A stretch of 64,000 nucleotides of DNA, from NCBI RefSeq assembly GCF_035083965.1, contig NC_089723.1, forward strand, positions 20,115,489 through 20,179,488. The letters are read 5' to 3'. The notes beneath the pieces are model-generated. The model was not told the DNA's origin. It ran no database searches and worked only from the letters and a program-made list of their open reading frames with translations. The position numbers and the translations under genes were made by a program. The DNA is from Branchiostoma lanceolatum (lineage: Eukaryota; Chordata; Leptocardii; Amphioxiformes; Branchiostomatidae). Below, one piece after another: positions 12,301 through 23,600 of the stretch; within the stretch, counting starts at the first letter, position 1, and the number at the start of each line of letters is the position of its first letter.

Positions 12301-15300
12301 ATATTCATAAATATGATATTGATAGATTAATATAGTATCAATATATATTTTTGATATTCAATATCTAAAAAGAAAGAAAAAAATCCATGCACGGACACGA
12401 ACCCGGATCTTTTGGGTCCGAAGTGCTTCGCGTTGCCAGATCGGCCAAGCTGCGGTACGTAATTAGTTTCTCTGGACGTAATGCTATAACCTCACTATAT
12501 GGTATCATTTATGCCGATTTTTGGTCGTTTTCTTGACGAAATCATTTTTTTTCTTCTGCAATCTTGTGGAATAGATGTAATATGGTCATTTTTCAGGATA
12601 TCAAAGTCCGAAACCACAATGCAATGATATTTCCGAACAGTTGTAGCAGTTACATGCGGTCGCCCTCCTATGTCACATGCAAATCTAGCCTGCCTGCCTT
12701 TTCGTGCTCTCTTGCCATATAAGGCAACGGCTATACAAGGATTTGGGAACGTATTGCCATATAAGGTCTTATGGTGTGCGACACAGTGTTGAACCAAGCT
12801 TCCCTGGTTCCTGCCTGCAAGGTAAAAGCCAGGACAATGCGTTCCGGCGCGCATGCGCCGAAACGCAAAAACAATATGTTGAGCCATACTAGGTATGGCT
12901 TAACATAAATATGAACTTTCCTGTGAGTATTGAAACATGCTGATGTGGAAGTTGTCGCACCCACTGATGAAAAATAACAAAATGTTTCTTCACATTCACG
13001 AAATTCATGAAGCAGTCCTACTGTGATGTTACGAATGGTGGCGTGTACGCACCCGTCTTGAATAATGCTGACCCGGGGAGAGTCGTCAGGGTTCAGGGTC
13101 GGCGTGGCGACACACTGCAGGGCGAACAGCTCCAGGTTGTCCAGAGGAGAGTCCACGCTCAGGCCGAAGTGCAGCCGGTCAGCCGGTGTCACCTGTTAGG
13201 TGGTCATTCACAAACGTGGGTGGGCAGATGAAGTAAGCATGCCAGCTTTGTGAATCACAATCGATGTGTGAATCATACATATCATTTGTTTTATTACTAT
13301 CCAGCTTTTTATGCACTTTTTGTTTTGAAATGGTTGTCTGTGCAGTATGTGTCCCAGTCTGTGTAGACTGGCTGACAGCAGAAGTACCGCTATCCGGTGT
13401 TCATCTTGACAAACGTTAACCTCCTGTTGTTGATGTTGTTGTTTATCTATTATTGGGGACCTTTCGGTTCTGTATCTCAAGTCATTCTTCAACTAATAAG
13501 ATACAGCAACAAGCCAGAGCTGAAAACTACAGCTCAAGAGAGGCCCGTTCGTTATCATAAGTTGACGTTAACTTGTCAACTTGACACTCGCTGAAAAAGA
13601 AGTTTCCTACCTGCAGAGGAAAGTCTGCTGAGTCGTACTTGTCGCTGAAGTCTGCAGACGTGAACATGTTCATGTTGATGATCAGGCTGTTATTCCCGCC
13701 CTCGATTTCTATCGGCACACTGGAAAAATGTACATACGTGTCTATACATAGCTAACTGCTTATTATACGGTCATTATCGGAAAAAGGGGCCCCGCCGGGT
13801 AGTTTACGGGCGTTTTTTTTTTGCTTTCGGGCGTGACCCTGCGTGGTTCCGGGTTGCTTTAACTCGGGACCCGGTAACAAGTAGACGCCGGACTTTTATG
13901 TACATCTGTATATGGAAGGAAGAAACAAAGTAAATAAATGACAATAATTTTAATAATCAGAAAAGACGTTACCTTGGAGGGGGGATGTTGTACAGGACCT
14001 CTCGTCTCTGCGTGATGTCGAACCGACGGATGAACTCACACTGGAAGCTCCTGCTGAAGTTTCTGCCCCTTATTGCCCCATTCTCAGAAACCACTGGGGT
14101 AGCGATGGCTTTGTTGACAAAGATGAACTTATCTGCCAACGTCTGTGTTGGGCCAATGAAAGTATCCGGCATAAACTTTGTTTATGGTAGTGTCCATGTA
14201 TCTTATACTTTTTTCCAAGACCTTAGTGACAATTAAGATACTTCGCGCACTTCTTGTTTCTGCTCAACACAGACATACAAATAGTTGATCCATGAACCTG
14301 TCATTCTTAAAGCAAAAGGAACCTTAAAAGATTTGCCATTGATACTTTCATCGGAAAGGTAGTTCACCAAGAAAGTTGTGTTTTGGGTGCCGTTTGAGTT
14401 TTTGTGAGCTTTTGTGAACAGCATGACTCAAGAAGGCGTTAATGGATCCTCATGATATTTGGTTTGTGGGTAAGGGTCGGATAAATAAAGGTCAAGTTTG
14501 ATAGAGGGCCTCCCAGCGGCTTTCTAAGGTACAACAGCGGGACCTCTGGTTTTGACATCTCGTGTTCTGGACGTGCTATGGTCGTGATTTTCTAATGGTA
14601 GATAGCTCTTTGTGACTTTGTTGTGAATTTTCTTTCGGTGTCTATTCCTGAGTACTCACCTCTCGGATAGTCCCACAATCCAACAGGTGCGTCGACAAGA
14701 TGACGTGTGTAGGGGTGATTGTCGCGCCGCATCTGGGATCCAGCAGGTGCAGGCTGGTCACTATTACACCTGGCAGCGCGGCTATTGGTATGGACAGCTC
14801 CATCGTTCCTTGATCGCAGGCCGTATTCAGCACCGCTGCGGCTGTAATGGCACGTAACGTTACGTTGTAATGTCTTTGTCACAATCATGAATAGGGGCCA
14901 ACCGGGTAGTTGACGGACCTATTTTTTGGTGCACTTTAGCACCGTGTGACTCCCTGAGGCTGCCGCCGGGCTATGTTGTGGCTCGAGCGGGCCTCCGTTG
15001 TATAAGAACCCCTACATCTGCCCGACCACATTGTGAGAACCAGTCGGTACCCTGTCGGTGCCTGCCGAAGAATAATCGATAGACAGGCCAAAATTTCCAA
15101 CGAAGAACTCCCCGGGACCTTTAATTTACAGGGCAGCGTGAAGGAAAGTCTAATTGTGAACACGACAACCAGTTTCCCCCTAGTCCCTACTCCATGATCA
15201 GAGCCCTGCAGTTGTTTCCAAGGAAATACGGTGTGTTAACGTATGTTAGCCACGGCGTCCACTGAGGTACAGACGCAGACGCAGAACACCTTCACCTATC

Positions 15301-16912
15301 AACTTGTATACAGACAAACCTGTAGTTGCCGTCCCGCTGATTTCTCCATTTTCCTCGCCGTCTTCTCCCAAAGAGGTGACGGTAAAAGTGTACTCTACGC
15401 CCGCATATAGTCCCCACACTGTCGCCGTGGTGTCCTCCGGTGCCGGAGGTGGAGACAAGCCTGTCTGTGGACCGCCGGAGTACTGGTAACTGACTCGGTA
15501 TCCCTCGATGTTCAGATCGGCCGGAGCAGTCCAGGAGAGAGAGACGTAGTCCATCCCCACATCGGTAAACGTCAGGTCAGACAGGGCTGTGCATACAACA
15601 ATCTTTATTGACACAACAAAAGTACAGCGACTCTCGTAAGGTCTACTTAATCTATACATACATACATACATGCCAACAAACAAAGTTCATACTAATGAGT
15701 TTGTTTACATACAGTCATATGGAATAGGGCAACATATTGAAATTTAGCGTGTCGTATACTTATACATTACTTGTTCTTATGTCTAAACATTCTTTGATGT
15801 ATATATCTATTTGAACACAGTAAGGATTGTCTCCTCTCAGTATATAATCAAATCTATCAACAGAATGGAGCATATTGAATTGACTTGAACAATCGGAAAT
15901 AAAGGTGAACAGCTAAGAGCGTTTATCCTCATATCTTGAACAATTCATGATAAAGTGACGTTCGTCTTCAATTTCATTTGGGCAGAATGGACAAAACCTT
16001 TGATCACTGGGAATTTTACGATACCTTCCGGTTTCAATGTTCAATTTATGACTACATATTCTTATCTTTGTAATTGATTTACGAATTTCGAAGTTATGTA
16101 CGCTTGTAAGGTACTTTTCTTGTCCGTACATTTTCTTTAAAGAGGAATAGATAGACAGTTTTGAATTGTTTTTAACAGAACTATGCCAATCTTGTATGTA
16201 TATATCCTGCAGACGTTGTCGTAACTGATCGATTAAATGAACAGAGTGGCGTAGTTCTTAGTTCTTGAGCATACATGACGGGTCGGGTAACGAGGGTGTA
16301 TCATGCTACTAAGAAAGTTTGCGTTTTCAGTAGGTGGCACATTTGCATATGCCATTCGTCTGAGGTTGCACTCAAAATATCGTAATCTATATCATCATAA
16401 GTTTGAACGCTACAAGCAATTGAGTTTTCTACTGCCCGAATAAAAGAAACATGGACAAAAAAATGTTACTTGCATGTAAAGTGAACCTGGATGCGACCTA
16501 ATTTCAATGTAAGATCAAGGAGGTTTTATGAAACCTTCTTGGTAAGATAGAGCTAGAATTCTGTCCTTGGGAGCGAGGCCACGTTGACCTCCGAGATACC
16601 GTTATGACATTGGAGACCAACATTGCCTCCATAGCCTTATGTCTAAGATTGTGCGTCCTATCGTTATATCTCCACTACACTCTCCCCTCCGTGAATGAAT
16701 AATATGAACCTCTTAAATTATAACCAAATAAACATAGCGTTCGGTAGTACAATCGAAGCGACGCAAAAAGAGACCAGAATAAGTGACTAAGAAATAAAAA
16801 TTAGCTTCGGGAGTTGATAATCAAACATAAAACATCACTGCTTACCTTGACCAGCAGCTTGAGTCAAAACAAGCACTAGGACTACTCCTCCAGACAGCGC
16901 CCCTGGGTTCAT
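8506..16912 (-). CDS. FN3-ZP domain single-pass membrane protein (474 aa, complete)
   Basis: Ten exons read on the minus strand: 16912-16846, 15586-15320, 14841-14660, 14142-13973, 13719-13611, 13192-13053, 10333-10225, 9800-9596, 9047-8910, 8543-8506 (1425 nt). Signal peptide 1-22; one FN3 domain about 23-111; ZP domain about 112-385 with four Cys in the N half and six in the C half, including SLHLLDPRCGAT and THLLDCGTIRE; furin-type sites RGRR (375-378) and RVRR (388-391); transmembrane helix about 421-446; short basic tail ending RRPFS. ZP proteins polymerise as extracellular matrices after cleavage near such sites, so a coat or filament role is likely. The leader exon is nearly identical to that of the gene at 25102-34861. 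All introns are GT-AG. Exon 10 is short and its acceptor choice is the least certain part. Confidence 0.88.
8910..9047 (-). other. Transmembrane exon of the ZP gene
   Basis: Encodes a hydrophobic run rich in Gly, Val, Ala and Leu (from GVAVGAVGVL to TVVLV) followed by RMRPG and further basic residues, a standard stop-transfer signal for a type I membrane protein. Confidence 0.85.
9237..9590 (+). repeat. TG microsatellite within a dispersed repeat (family D copy)
   Basis: About 175 bp of (TG)n with TTTG and TCTG variants at 9237-9412, followed by a unique tail (ACCTCTGAATGGATTGTAAC, then GACCTTGTCACACC) that matches the non-microsatellite part of the copy at 36300-36600. It lies in an intron of the ZP gene, ending just short of the donor of the exon at 9596. 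Confidence 0.7.
10334..13052. other. 2.7-kb intron of the ZP gene with repeat-like sequence
   Basis: AT-rich repeat-like sequence at 11000-11450 and 12240-12360, a tRNA-like segment near 12378-12450, and no exon that extends the ZP reading frame. Short open frames here have no recognisable domain. Confidence 0.5.
12378..12450 (-). other. tRNA-like segment (probable SINE head or tRNA pseudogene)
   Basis: The minus strand has an A-box-like TTGGCCGATCTGG and a B-box-like GGGTTCGTGTCC about 40 nt apart. Only part of the T stem pairs (CCGGG against CCGTG) and the anticodon arm does not fold cleanly, so this is not a functional tRNA as far as I can see. Confidence 0.35.
13770..13905. repeat. Family F repeat fragment (ZP intron)
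   Basis: Shares ordered blocks (AAAAAGGGG, CCGGGTAGTTTACGG, CTTTCGGGCGTGACCCT, GGGACCCGGTAACAAGTAGACGCC) with the full element at 26421-26741. Truncated or rearranged copy. Confidence 0.6.
14420..14610 (+). repeat. Family D repeat fragment (ZP intron)
   Basis: Blocks CATGATATTTGGTTTGTGGG, GTTCTGGACGTGCTATGGTC and TGGTAGATAGCT recur in the same order at 36400-36560. Dispersed, probably transposon-derived. Confidence 0.6.
14888..15200. repeat. Family F repeat fragment (ZP intron)
   Basis: Begins AGGGGCCAACCGGGTAGTTG and continues with GCACTTTAGCACCGTGTGAC, matching the order of blocks in the element at 26421-26741. Degenerate; ends uncertain. Confidence 0.55.
15320..15586 (-). other. FN3 domain exon of the ZP gene
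   Basis: One exon, phase 1 at both ends, encodes a whole fibronectin type III fold: the DYVSLSWTAP strand, then IEGYRVSYQY, then GVEYTFTVTSLGEDGEENG. A symmetrical phase-1 exon is the form that can be shuffled or duplicated without frame damage. Confidence 0.9.
15690..16520 (-). mobile_element. Non-LTR retrotransposon (LINE) remnant in intron 1 of the ZP gene
   Basis: The minus strand at 16131-15913 reads a 72-residue segment with KYLTSVHNFEIRKSITKIRI, then IETGRYRKIP and the zinc-finger-like CPFCPNEIEDERHFIMNC. This CxxC...HFxxxC motif is typical of the C-terminal end of many invertebrate LINE ORF2 proteins. No reverse transcriptase catalytic core is present, so the copy is truncated and dead. 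Outer limits are estimates. Confidence 0.75.
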
Positions 16913-17130
16913 GGTCTCTGTTGTTTACTATTCAACTGAAACAGCAGACGGGAGCAGGAATTTGTTGATTAAGGTTGGGAATCCTGGTAATGAGATAAGC
17001 AATACAAAATTCCCTTATTACAATAAGCAACTAGACAGATTTTACAAAATATATCCAGATGCTTGAGTAACTTTTGTATTCTGGTTCATCTCCTGTTCTC
17101 AGCAATGCAGAGGAGAAAGTAAGAAAATAT
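16846..17130 (-). promoter_or_regulatory. Leader exon and upstream segment shared with the PLAT-lectin gene (cassette copy 1)
   Basis: ATG at 16912 lies in ACCATGAACCC. The 67-nt leader exon differs from that at 34795-34861 at only a few, mostly third-codon, positions. Similarity continues upstream (TGGTCTCTG...GTTGTTTA, GATGCTTGAGTAACTTTTGT, CAATGCAGAGGAGAAAGTAA) and into intron 1 at about 16475-16845. The promoter role is inferred from position; no TATA box was assigned. Confidence 0.6.
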
Positions 17131-17549
17131 GCCCCAGATTAGATGTGTCATGCATCTCTTCAGTGATGGAGGTATCTGACAAACGATGAAGCCATTTCGG
17201 AGATTTTACTTAAGCGTACTGTGAAAACACTGTTTCTGAGAACTTAACAAGAGTTCTACGACCTCATACCTTCGCGAAATGATTTTGACCTTTATGACTG
17301 ACGTATTAGGAGTGTTTTTCATCAATCAAAAATCATACCAGTTGATCCTCCTCACCCAAATAACATAAGTTGTCCAAACCTCCTTGTTATGATTATGAGC
17401 TTAACAAAGAAGGTTATGCTAACATTTTTCATCAATAATGCAAATAAGCTCCTTATTAGCATAATTTGATTCAATGGTGTTCACATTCACACAACTTCTA
17501 AATGCAAGAAGTATGAAATTGCCGTTATTTACTAGTATGGAATGATAGT

Positions 17550-18060
17550 AGTTTCTCATGAATTATGCAAATTAGGCCTACATTTGCATAATTTCTATCT
17601 ATTGACATTCCTCTCTTCCTCAGTGACAAATGTCACATATTTGAATAGTCATATCATGGAACACAGCAGGTTTTTAAAATTGCCTCATTAATTATTATCT
17701 GATTTGCATAATTATCATCCAATCATACAAAGCATCACATAAGCTATCTACATACCAAAAATCATGACCATCCATCAAGCCCATCTCGAGTTATATTATT
17801 TTCTCATTAATTATGTAAATGAGGTTCTCATTTGCATAGCTGATATCTATTAATATTTCTCTCTTCCTCAGTTACATATGTCACATGTTTGCGAGTCCTA
17901 TCATGGAAATTGATGAATGTATAAACTTTCCTCATTAATTATGCAAATTAGTTACTGATTTGCATAACAAGTATCCAATCATGTACATCATCGCTCAAGC
18001 TATGTACATGCAAAAAATCATGACCTTCCATCAAGCCCTTCTTGAGTTATTCCCTTTCAA
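17550..18060. repeat. Two tandem 249-bp units rich in ATGCAAAT octamers
   Basis: Two head-to-tail units, period about 249 bp, as seen from CTCTCTTCCTCAGT...ACA.ATGTCACAT repeated near 17610 and 17860 and from CCTCATTAATTAT...GATTTGCATAA repeated near 17683 and 17933. Each unit has paired inverted octamers (ATGCAAAT and ATTTGCAT). Confidence 0.75.
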
Positions 18061-18229
18061 AGTCTGAAGCAAAACCTACCCCTGCAGTTCCAAAAAAGTT
18101 GCTAGGGGGCCCAAACCTATACCACTTACTCTCTGCCCAACGAGCTATCTACCACTCAAAAATCAGTTCCATAGCTTGTCCACAACACGAGATATCATAA
18201 CAGGAAGTTCCGCTGCAGTACCGTAACAA

Positions 18230-18360
18230 GCCGATAGGGGGCCCAAAATCTAATCATTTTCAGGTTTCATCGAGACCTACCAACATACCAAATACCAAGA
18301 CAATCCTTCCAAGAATTCTCGACTTATCGTGTTCACTAACAGACACACAGACATGCTCGG
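18230..18360 (+). repeat. Dispersed element tail, copy 1
   Basis: The block CCCAAAATCTAATCATTTTC followed by TTCTCGACTTATCGTGTTCA and CTAACAGACACACAGACA recurs at 18970-19090. Family not named. Confidence 0.6.
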
Positions 18361-18959
18361 TATTCCCATGCTGTGGCACTGCATTAATGACTGTTCTTAC
18401 TCATATAAGGCCGTGTATATCCAACTTTGGTCAAAATTTGTATGTTTCAGTCTTTTAATTGGTGTAAGGAGATATCTTTGTGGTTTGGTTTCACATGCTC
18501 CGAGTGGACTCTTCCAGGCTGGGAGTAGGTCAAAGTTGACGATTGTTTTCGTCTGTCAGCTGTTACGAGAGAACGAGCTGGTCAACTGTCTATTTTCTTT
18601 ACATGATTCTAAAGTAGACAGATGTGGCTTTCTGGTGCATAAGAATTTTTGGGGCTTGCAATTAAGGTGAATCCTTTTCTGAGCCCTTGTTTTAGTGCTT
18701 TAAAGCATTACTGCCTATATGGGCAAGCCTATCTCTTGTATCTGCCCTACAGCTGGCTGATAGCCAATTTGTCCCTGGCAGTACATGTGACTGACGTTTC
18801 CTGCCTGCCTCATGACCCCTCATGACCCCTCATGACCAACTTTGCCCCCCATGTACCCGTATCAATATCCCCTGCAGCTGAAACAATACAGCCCACACGT
18901 CGCAACCAGAACGCATAGTAAAGCATACAATTGAACACATTTTTACACTTTTCTCGTTA

Positions 18960-19140
18960 ATTATGCAAAACACTTCGCCCAAAATCTAATCATCTTGAGA
19001 TGTCCCACATACACACCGACACACCAACTACGACAACAAACCATCCAGGCGTTCTCGACTTATTCTGTTCACTAACAGACACACAGACAAGCACCGTCGA
19101 ATAACCTTCTCGACGAAACCATTCGTCGCGAAGGTAATAA
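18960..19140 (+). repeat. Dispersed element tail, copy 2, with terminal hairpin
   Basis: Same ordered blocks as 18230-18360, then ends in a near-palindrome (ACCTTCTCGACGAAACC, then ATTCGTCGCGAAGGT). Confidence 0.6.
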
Positions 19141-19269
19141 CGACTGATTCCTCATCTCAAAACCTACGTTCACCATTTCTGGTGCATAAAAGCTCTATCA
19201 CAATTAACAGTCTGTCACTGGCAACCACAAACGCGTCACTGACAAACAATTTTGCCCAATGGCAATGAG

Positions 19270-19600
19270 GAAAAATTCACCTGGTGTAGTGGTGGCAAAT
19301 CTTAGGACATATGCCTACTTAATGTAGGTCAAAGACGTCTAAGCTACACAGCAGCTTACTGTGCTGTAACGGATAAACAAAGCAGTAGTCTGTCATCAGG
19401 ACTCAGACAATGGCGTGAGAGGAGGGGTGTAGAACTCCAGGTAGACGTTAATCCACATCGTCAAATAACAATACAGGTCACTGCGCTGGTTACCGTTTCC
19501 TTGGCTGGGGGAGGTCATGAGACTACTGTTGTTTTCCGCCACGTTAACTTCAAAAGGATCAAATCTCTGTCATCAGGTGAGATAGTCAATGGCACAGCTG
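19270..19600. repeat. Dispersed repeat family E, copy 1
   Basis: Carries GAGAGGAGGGGTGTAGAACT, CCAGGTAGACGTTAATCCAC, ATCGTCAAATAACAATACAG and AAATCTCTGTCATCAGGTGA in order. The same order recurs at 21690-22030, 35520-35680, 36030-36150 and 52500-52860. Copies lie upstream of both cassette genes and elsewhere. Confidence 0.65.
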
Positions 19601-19637
19601 TAGAAATATGTACCCTCCGGCTTCTGTTACTTTACAT

Positions 19638-19890
19638 TAGACAGGCCCCCTTACACCCAGACCTCGCTGCGACCGCGCTTGGACCGAGCGATTTGACCGA
19701 GCGATCAACGAACATCACAGATAAAAAACCGAATCGTTTTAGTAACGCTTTGTGTATTTAGCTGTCTTTTCAGTCATGTTTTAACATGTTGTATGATATT
19801 CCAATTATGAATTCAATGGTTACACAGATCTAATTTAGGTCACAGCGAGGATGCAGCGCGATCGCCGTCTAGTGGAACGGGGGCCTTGTA
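19638..19890. mobile_element. Small inverted-repeat element, family C (copy 1)
   Basis: Ends ACAGGCCCCC and GGGGGCCTTGT are inverted copies; the interior has GACCTCGCTGCGACCGCGCT near the left and CAGCGCGATCGCCGTCTAGTGG near the right. It abuts a second copy. Confidence 0.65.
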
Positions 19891-19907
19891 GTGGTCGCTT
19901 ATGTGGG

Positions 19908-20141
19908 AAAAGCCCCTATCTCACTGGACCCTCGGCACGTTGGCGACCTCGATGCGACCGAACGATTGGACAACGCGTTCGACGAATTCCATAGATGAAA
20001 AACGAAATCGTTTTACGCTTTGTGCGTTTTGTTGTCTTTTAATAGTTATATACGTTTTGCATGTTATTCCCATTATCGAGTCCAATTTAGGACTCGGCGA
20101 GGTCACCAGCGTGTCGTGGGTCTAGTGAGATAGGGGCTTTT
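19908..20141. mobile_element. Small inverted-repeat element, family C (copy 2, best preserved)
   Basis: Terminal inverted repeats AAAAGCCCCTATCTCACTGG and CTAGTGAGATAGGGGCTTTT, continuing inward with CACGTTGGCGACCTCG against CGAGGTCACCAGCGTG. About 234 bp, AT-rich core, no coding capacity: a MITE. Confidence 0.8.
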
Positions 20142-20330
20142 CACCCCCATTTCACCAGGGGCCGGCGGCGATTTGTCGCGATTTAACGATTGTCTTTTCA
20201 GTCCTACTTTTACGTGATATTCTAATTATGAAATCAATGGTTACACAAATACAATCTAGGTCGCAGCGAAGTCGCAGCGCGATCGCCGTCACATGCACCT
20301 GCGTCAGTGGTCGCTTACGTGGGAAACATC
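20142..20330. mobile_element. Small inverted-repeat element, family C (copy 3, degenerate)
   Basis: Starts CCCCATTTCACCAGGGGCCG, ends near GCGCGATCGCCGTCACATGC; core CAGTCCTACTTTTACGTGAT matches the other copies. Three elements thus stand head to tail in 700 bp. Confidence 0.6.
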
Positions 20331-21689
20331 TTCCAAAGACAAGAAGGGGAACGGTGCTGTTATTGTTCGACTAACGAGTCAAGTAGATTCCATGATATTT
20401 GTATGGTGCCTATATCCCATGCAATCGGAGTTATCTACAAACCCCAAACCACTTACCAGTGACCCAATTGTTTACTAGACCCCACATTTGGATAACGCAA
20501 CATTGATAATGCCGTTTTGGGGGGGGGGGGAATTAGATTTTGTCAACTTGCATTCAATTTGCACGATGAATAAGAAATACATATATACTCATTGTCAGAA
20601 AATATGTTCGAAATAAACCAATAATCGTCTGTAAAAACTAATTTAACCGCCAAAATTTACGAAATGATCTGTTTAAGGTCCCAAGAAGGTAAGATCTGTA
20701 GAAAATCGTTTCGATAGTGTGTATACAAATGGTCTCACTTGGGAACATTTTACAATTACAAAGACAATGATATCGGTGTTGTTCGGCCAAAGATATGTAT
20801 AGTACATATCTTCATTCACTCAACATCGATGACATTATAGAGACCAACATGGAGTTGATATCAGTTCTACTCACTGGAAAGGGACTGTAGAAGTTTGAGT
20901 TGGGTGTTGACCTTCTTCGTAGTACTTCTGGTCAGGCCGCCATATGTGAACGGACTGGTTTTCAAATAGTGATGTCATGACTAAGGCTTCAGCAATCTTA
21001 AGACACTTCAATGGTTCACATTAACACCATTAAAACAAAATGACAACAATGTGTTACTTATCTAATATCTAATCACGGAGTACAAACCACTAAATATATA
21101 TATATATATATGAATTTGTAATTACCTACTAGTAGACTTGAATACATAGTAAAAGACTGTCAAGTAAAATGCACACGATACAAAAATCGGCCTAAGACTG
21201 TGTTGGTTGAGCGGGCCCCGGGCCGCTAGGAGCGCGATATGGTCAGATTACATGGAAGTTGATGTGTCCTTCCACAACAATGGTGATGATGGAAAACTCT
21301 TTTGTGCTCATATGATCTTAGTATATTCTCCACCAGAGTATGAAATAAAAGACGTTTATCCACAAATCAAACCAAACTTCCAGAACAATGTCTTAGATCG
21401 TCTTGTGATATTGTGATATTGTATGGTGCAACATCTTCAATAACGCCTGGTTATGGTTGATTTATGATGTTTTATGATGTATAGTGCAAAATATTCGATT
21501 ATTTCTAATGATGTATATGTTTCCGGGTGAGAGCTAGAAAAGGCAATCCCTCCTGTACTCCCATACACTGCATGACTCACCATTGTTTCCCGGGTGACAT
21601 TAGTATGAATCATACCAATTTCAACCTCATTGTTATGTCTTTAGAATCATATTGAAGAGATTTCTGACACAAAAATCGCATTGGATAAA

Positions 21690-22030
21690 CATATTTCCCT
21701 GCTTAGGAACAGCTACCTGTTGTAGTTGGTAGCAACTTTCAGGACATGTGGGTACTTTTTCAGCAGGTCAATGACATTTAAGCTACAGGGCAGCTTACTG
21801 GGCAGGAACAAATAAACAAAGCAGTAGCCTGTCTATCAGGATTCAGAACAATGGTGTGAGAGGAGGGGTGCATAACTCCAGGCAGACGTTAATCCACATC
21901 GTCAAATAACAATACAGGTCACTAGCCAGGCACCTGGTTACCTTGGCAGAGGGAGATAATGGTATTGTTGTTGTTTTCCGCTGCATATTTATGTAAATGA
22001 GCACCAAATCTCTGTCGTTAGCTAAAAAGG
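21690..22030. repeat. Dispersed repeat family E, copy 2
   Basis: Same ordered blocks as at 19270-19600 (GAGAGGAGGGGTGCATAACT, CCAGGCAGACGTTAATCCAC, AATAACAATACAGGTCACT). Confidence 0.65.
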
Positions 22031-23394
22031 AACGTAATGGCACAAGAAAAAGAAGAAGATGAAGCATGGCACTGAGACAACATTGACTTGTAGAGATACC
22101 TCCTCTGCACTCCTATCACTTGGCAAGAGAAAGACCACCTTACATCTACATCTCTGGACATAGTCGTTAACGTGGGAAAATTTTGCGAAGTCAAATAGGA
22201 ACGAAATCGGTCTTCTTCGACTCAAGATATATAAAAATCAACAGTAAACACATGAAGACTTTTAGAGTCACTCGAGCTCAGTATAACGATGATATCAATT
22301 TTATTCTCTGAAAAGGGACTGTAGAAGTTTGAGTTGATTGTGTTTAGGCTCAGGCCAAAATTGTGTTTAGGCTCAGACCCAAACTCATATGTGAACAGAG
22401 TGGTTGTGAAATGGTGATGTAATGGTTCTTAGCACCTTATTATATACCAATCTTGAGTCCTATACCAAGTTTAGACAGCGGGCGCATTGCGCATTTTGTG
22501 TTTACGTAGAAATCGGTTCAACCACGTTATTCACATATGACCCGTCACATCCTGTTATCCCCATATGACCCGTCGTATTAGAATTCAGATAACCTTGGGC
22601 AGTCATTATTCTACATCATTAAACAGCGGTACATCCCTCTTCACCTGAGTCGACCCCTTGACTGTGGGAGGCCGTGGATTTCTGTAACTTTATGGCGATC
22701 ATTTCAGTATTTCGGGAATTGGGAAATCAAGAAAGCTTGGCTCTCAAAGCTTCATTTGAACTTTTTTTCGTAAATGCGATCATTTGAGTCAAGAATAATA
22801 CTGCTGAAGACATAACACAAACAAAATAGTGGGATGTCTAGTCATGTGAAAATGACATGAGTCATACACATTTTACCAATAGATGTGGTGGAGTGTACAT
22901 TTCCTGTAGAATTCACATTATGAAAAGCATACCACATCCAAATTTCAATCCCAATTTGGGAAACAGTAATGTGCTGCTACTGTAACGTTTTGTCATTTTG
23001 TAGATAAATCCACTTTCCCATTCAAAATCCTGTAAGGTATGTGGGTTACTTAGCGGTGCAATATAGCCTTGAGCGCCACTTAATGGACTGAGTGTAATCT
23101 GCAGACTCAAGGAATCTAAAGGAGGGAAAGGTCATTACCCTATACTGGCTGAACCTGTTACATGTACTTCACCATCGTATCTTGTATGGTGATGCTATAT
23201 CAATATCTTACTTTCTTAATCAATTCCAGAGTGACAACGGCTACATGGGCCATGCAAATTTGCTTGGGTAAGGGACAGAACTCTGCTTCAATAATGACAT
23301 TGCAACAATTTGTACTGGTCCACTTCTTTGAACATAACGTTACCTCACTAAGATATACATGTAACATCTACTAACATAATTCCACCAGGGTACA

Positions 23395-23600
23395 TAATTC
23401 ATATTCCACCACCCTGAAAAGACACGTCCAAACAGATCTCTAACCCAACTAACGTCCCCGAGTATAATGCACCCCCTGTATATCTAAACGGTGCATACAT
23501 GGGGAGTGTGGGTGTGTGTTGCACTAGAGATCTCTCAAACCCACTGTTTTTCAAAGTGGCGGATTTATGTAACCCGGCGGATTAATTTTAATCGAGGTTA
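23395..23600 (-). repeat. Dispersed repeat family A, inverted copy
   Basis: Reverse complement carries TACATAAATCCGCCACTTTG, AAAAACAGTGGGTTTGAGAG and CAGGGTGGTGGAATATGAA, matching 4340-4505 and 54101-54290. Confidence 0.65.

Larger units (their letters stand above)
9596..14841 (-). other. ZP domain exons (six exons)
   Basis: ZP-N part: 14841-14660 and 14142-13973, with Cys in ACDQG, PRCGA, LDCGT and FQCEF. Linker and ZP-C: 13719-13611, 13192-13053, 10333-10225 and 9800-9596, with Cys in LQCVA, DGCDI, IHCTM, LVCFE, SRCSE and EGCVP. The 2.7-kb intron at 10334-13052 breaks codon GG|G just before the Cys of DGCDI. Confidence 0.88.

Noticed and set aside
12378..12450. Functional tRNA gene
   Set aside because: A and B boxes are present but the T stem and anticodon arm do not pair properly.
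12495..12890. 130-residue minus-strand open frame in the ZP intron
   Set aside because: No recognisable domain; it lies inside an intron with repeat-like sequence.
17550..18060. CRISPR-like array
   Set aside because: Units are about 249 bp with no short repeat-spacer pattern, and the genome is eukaryotic.
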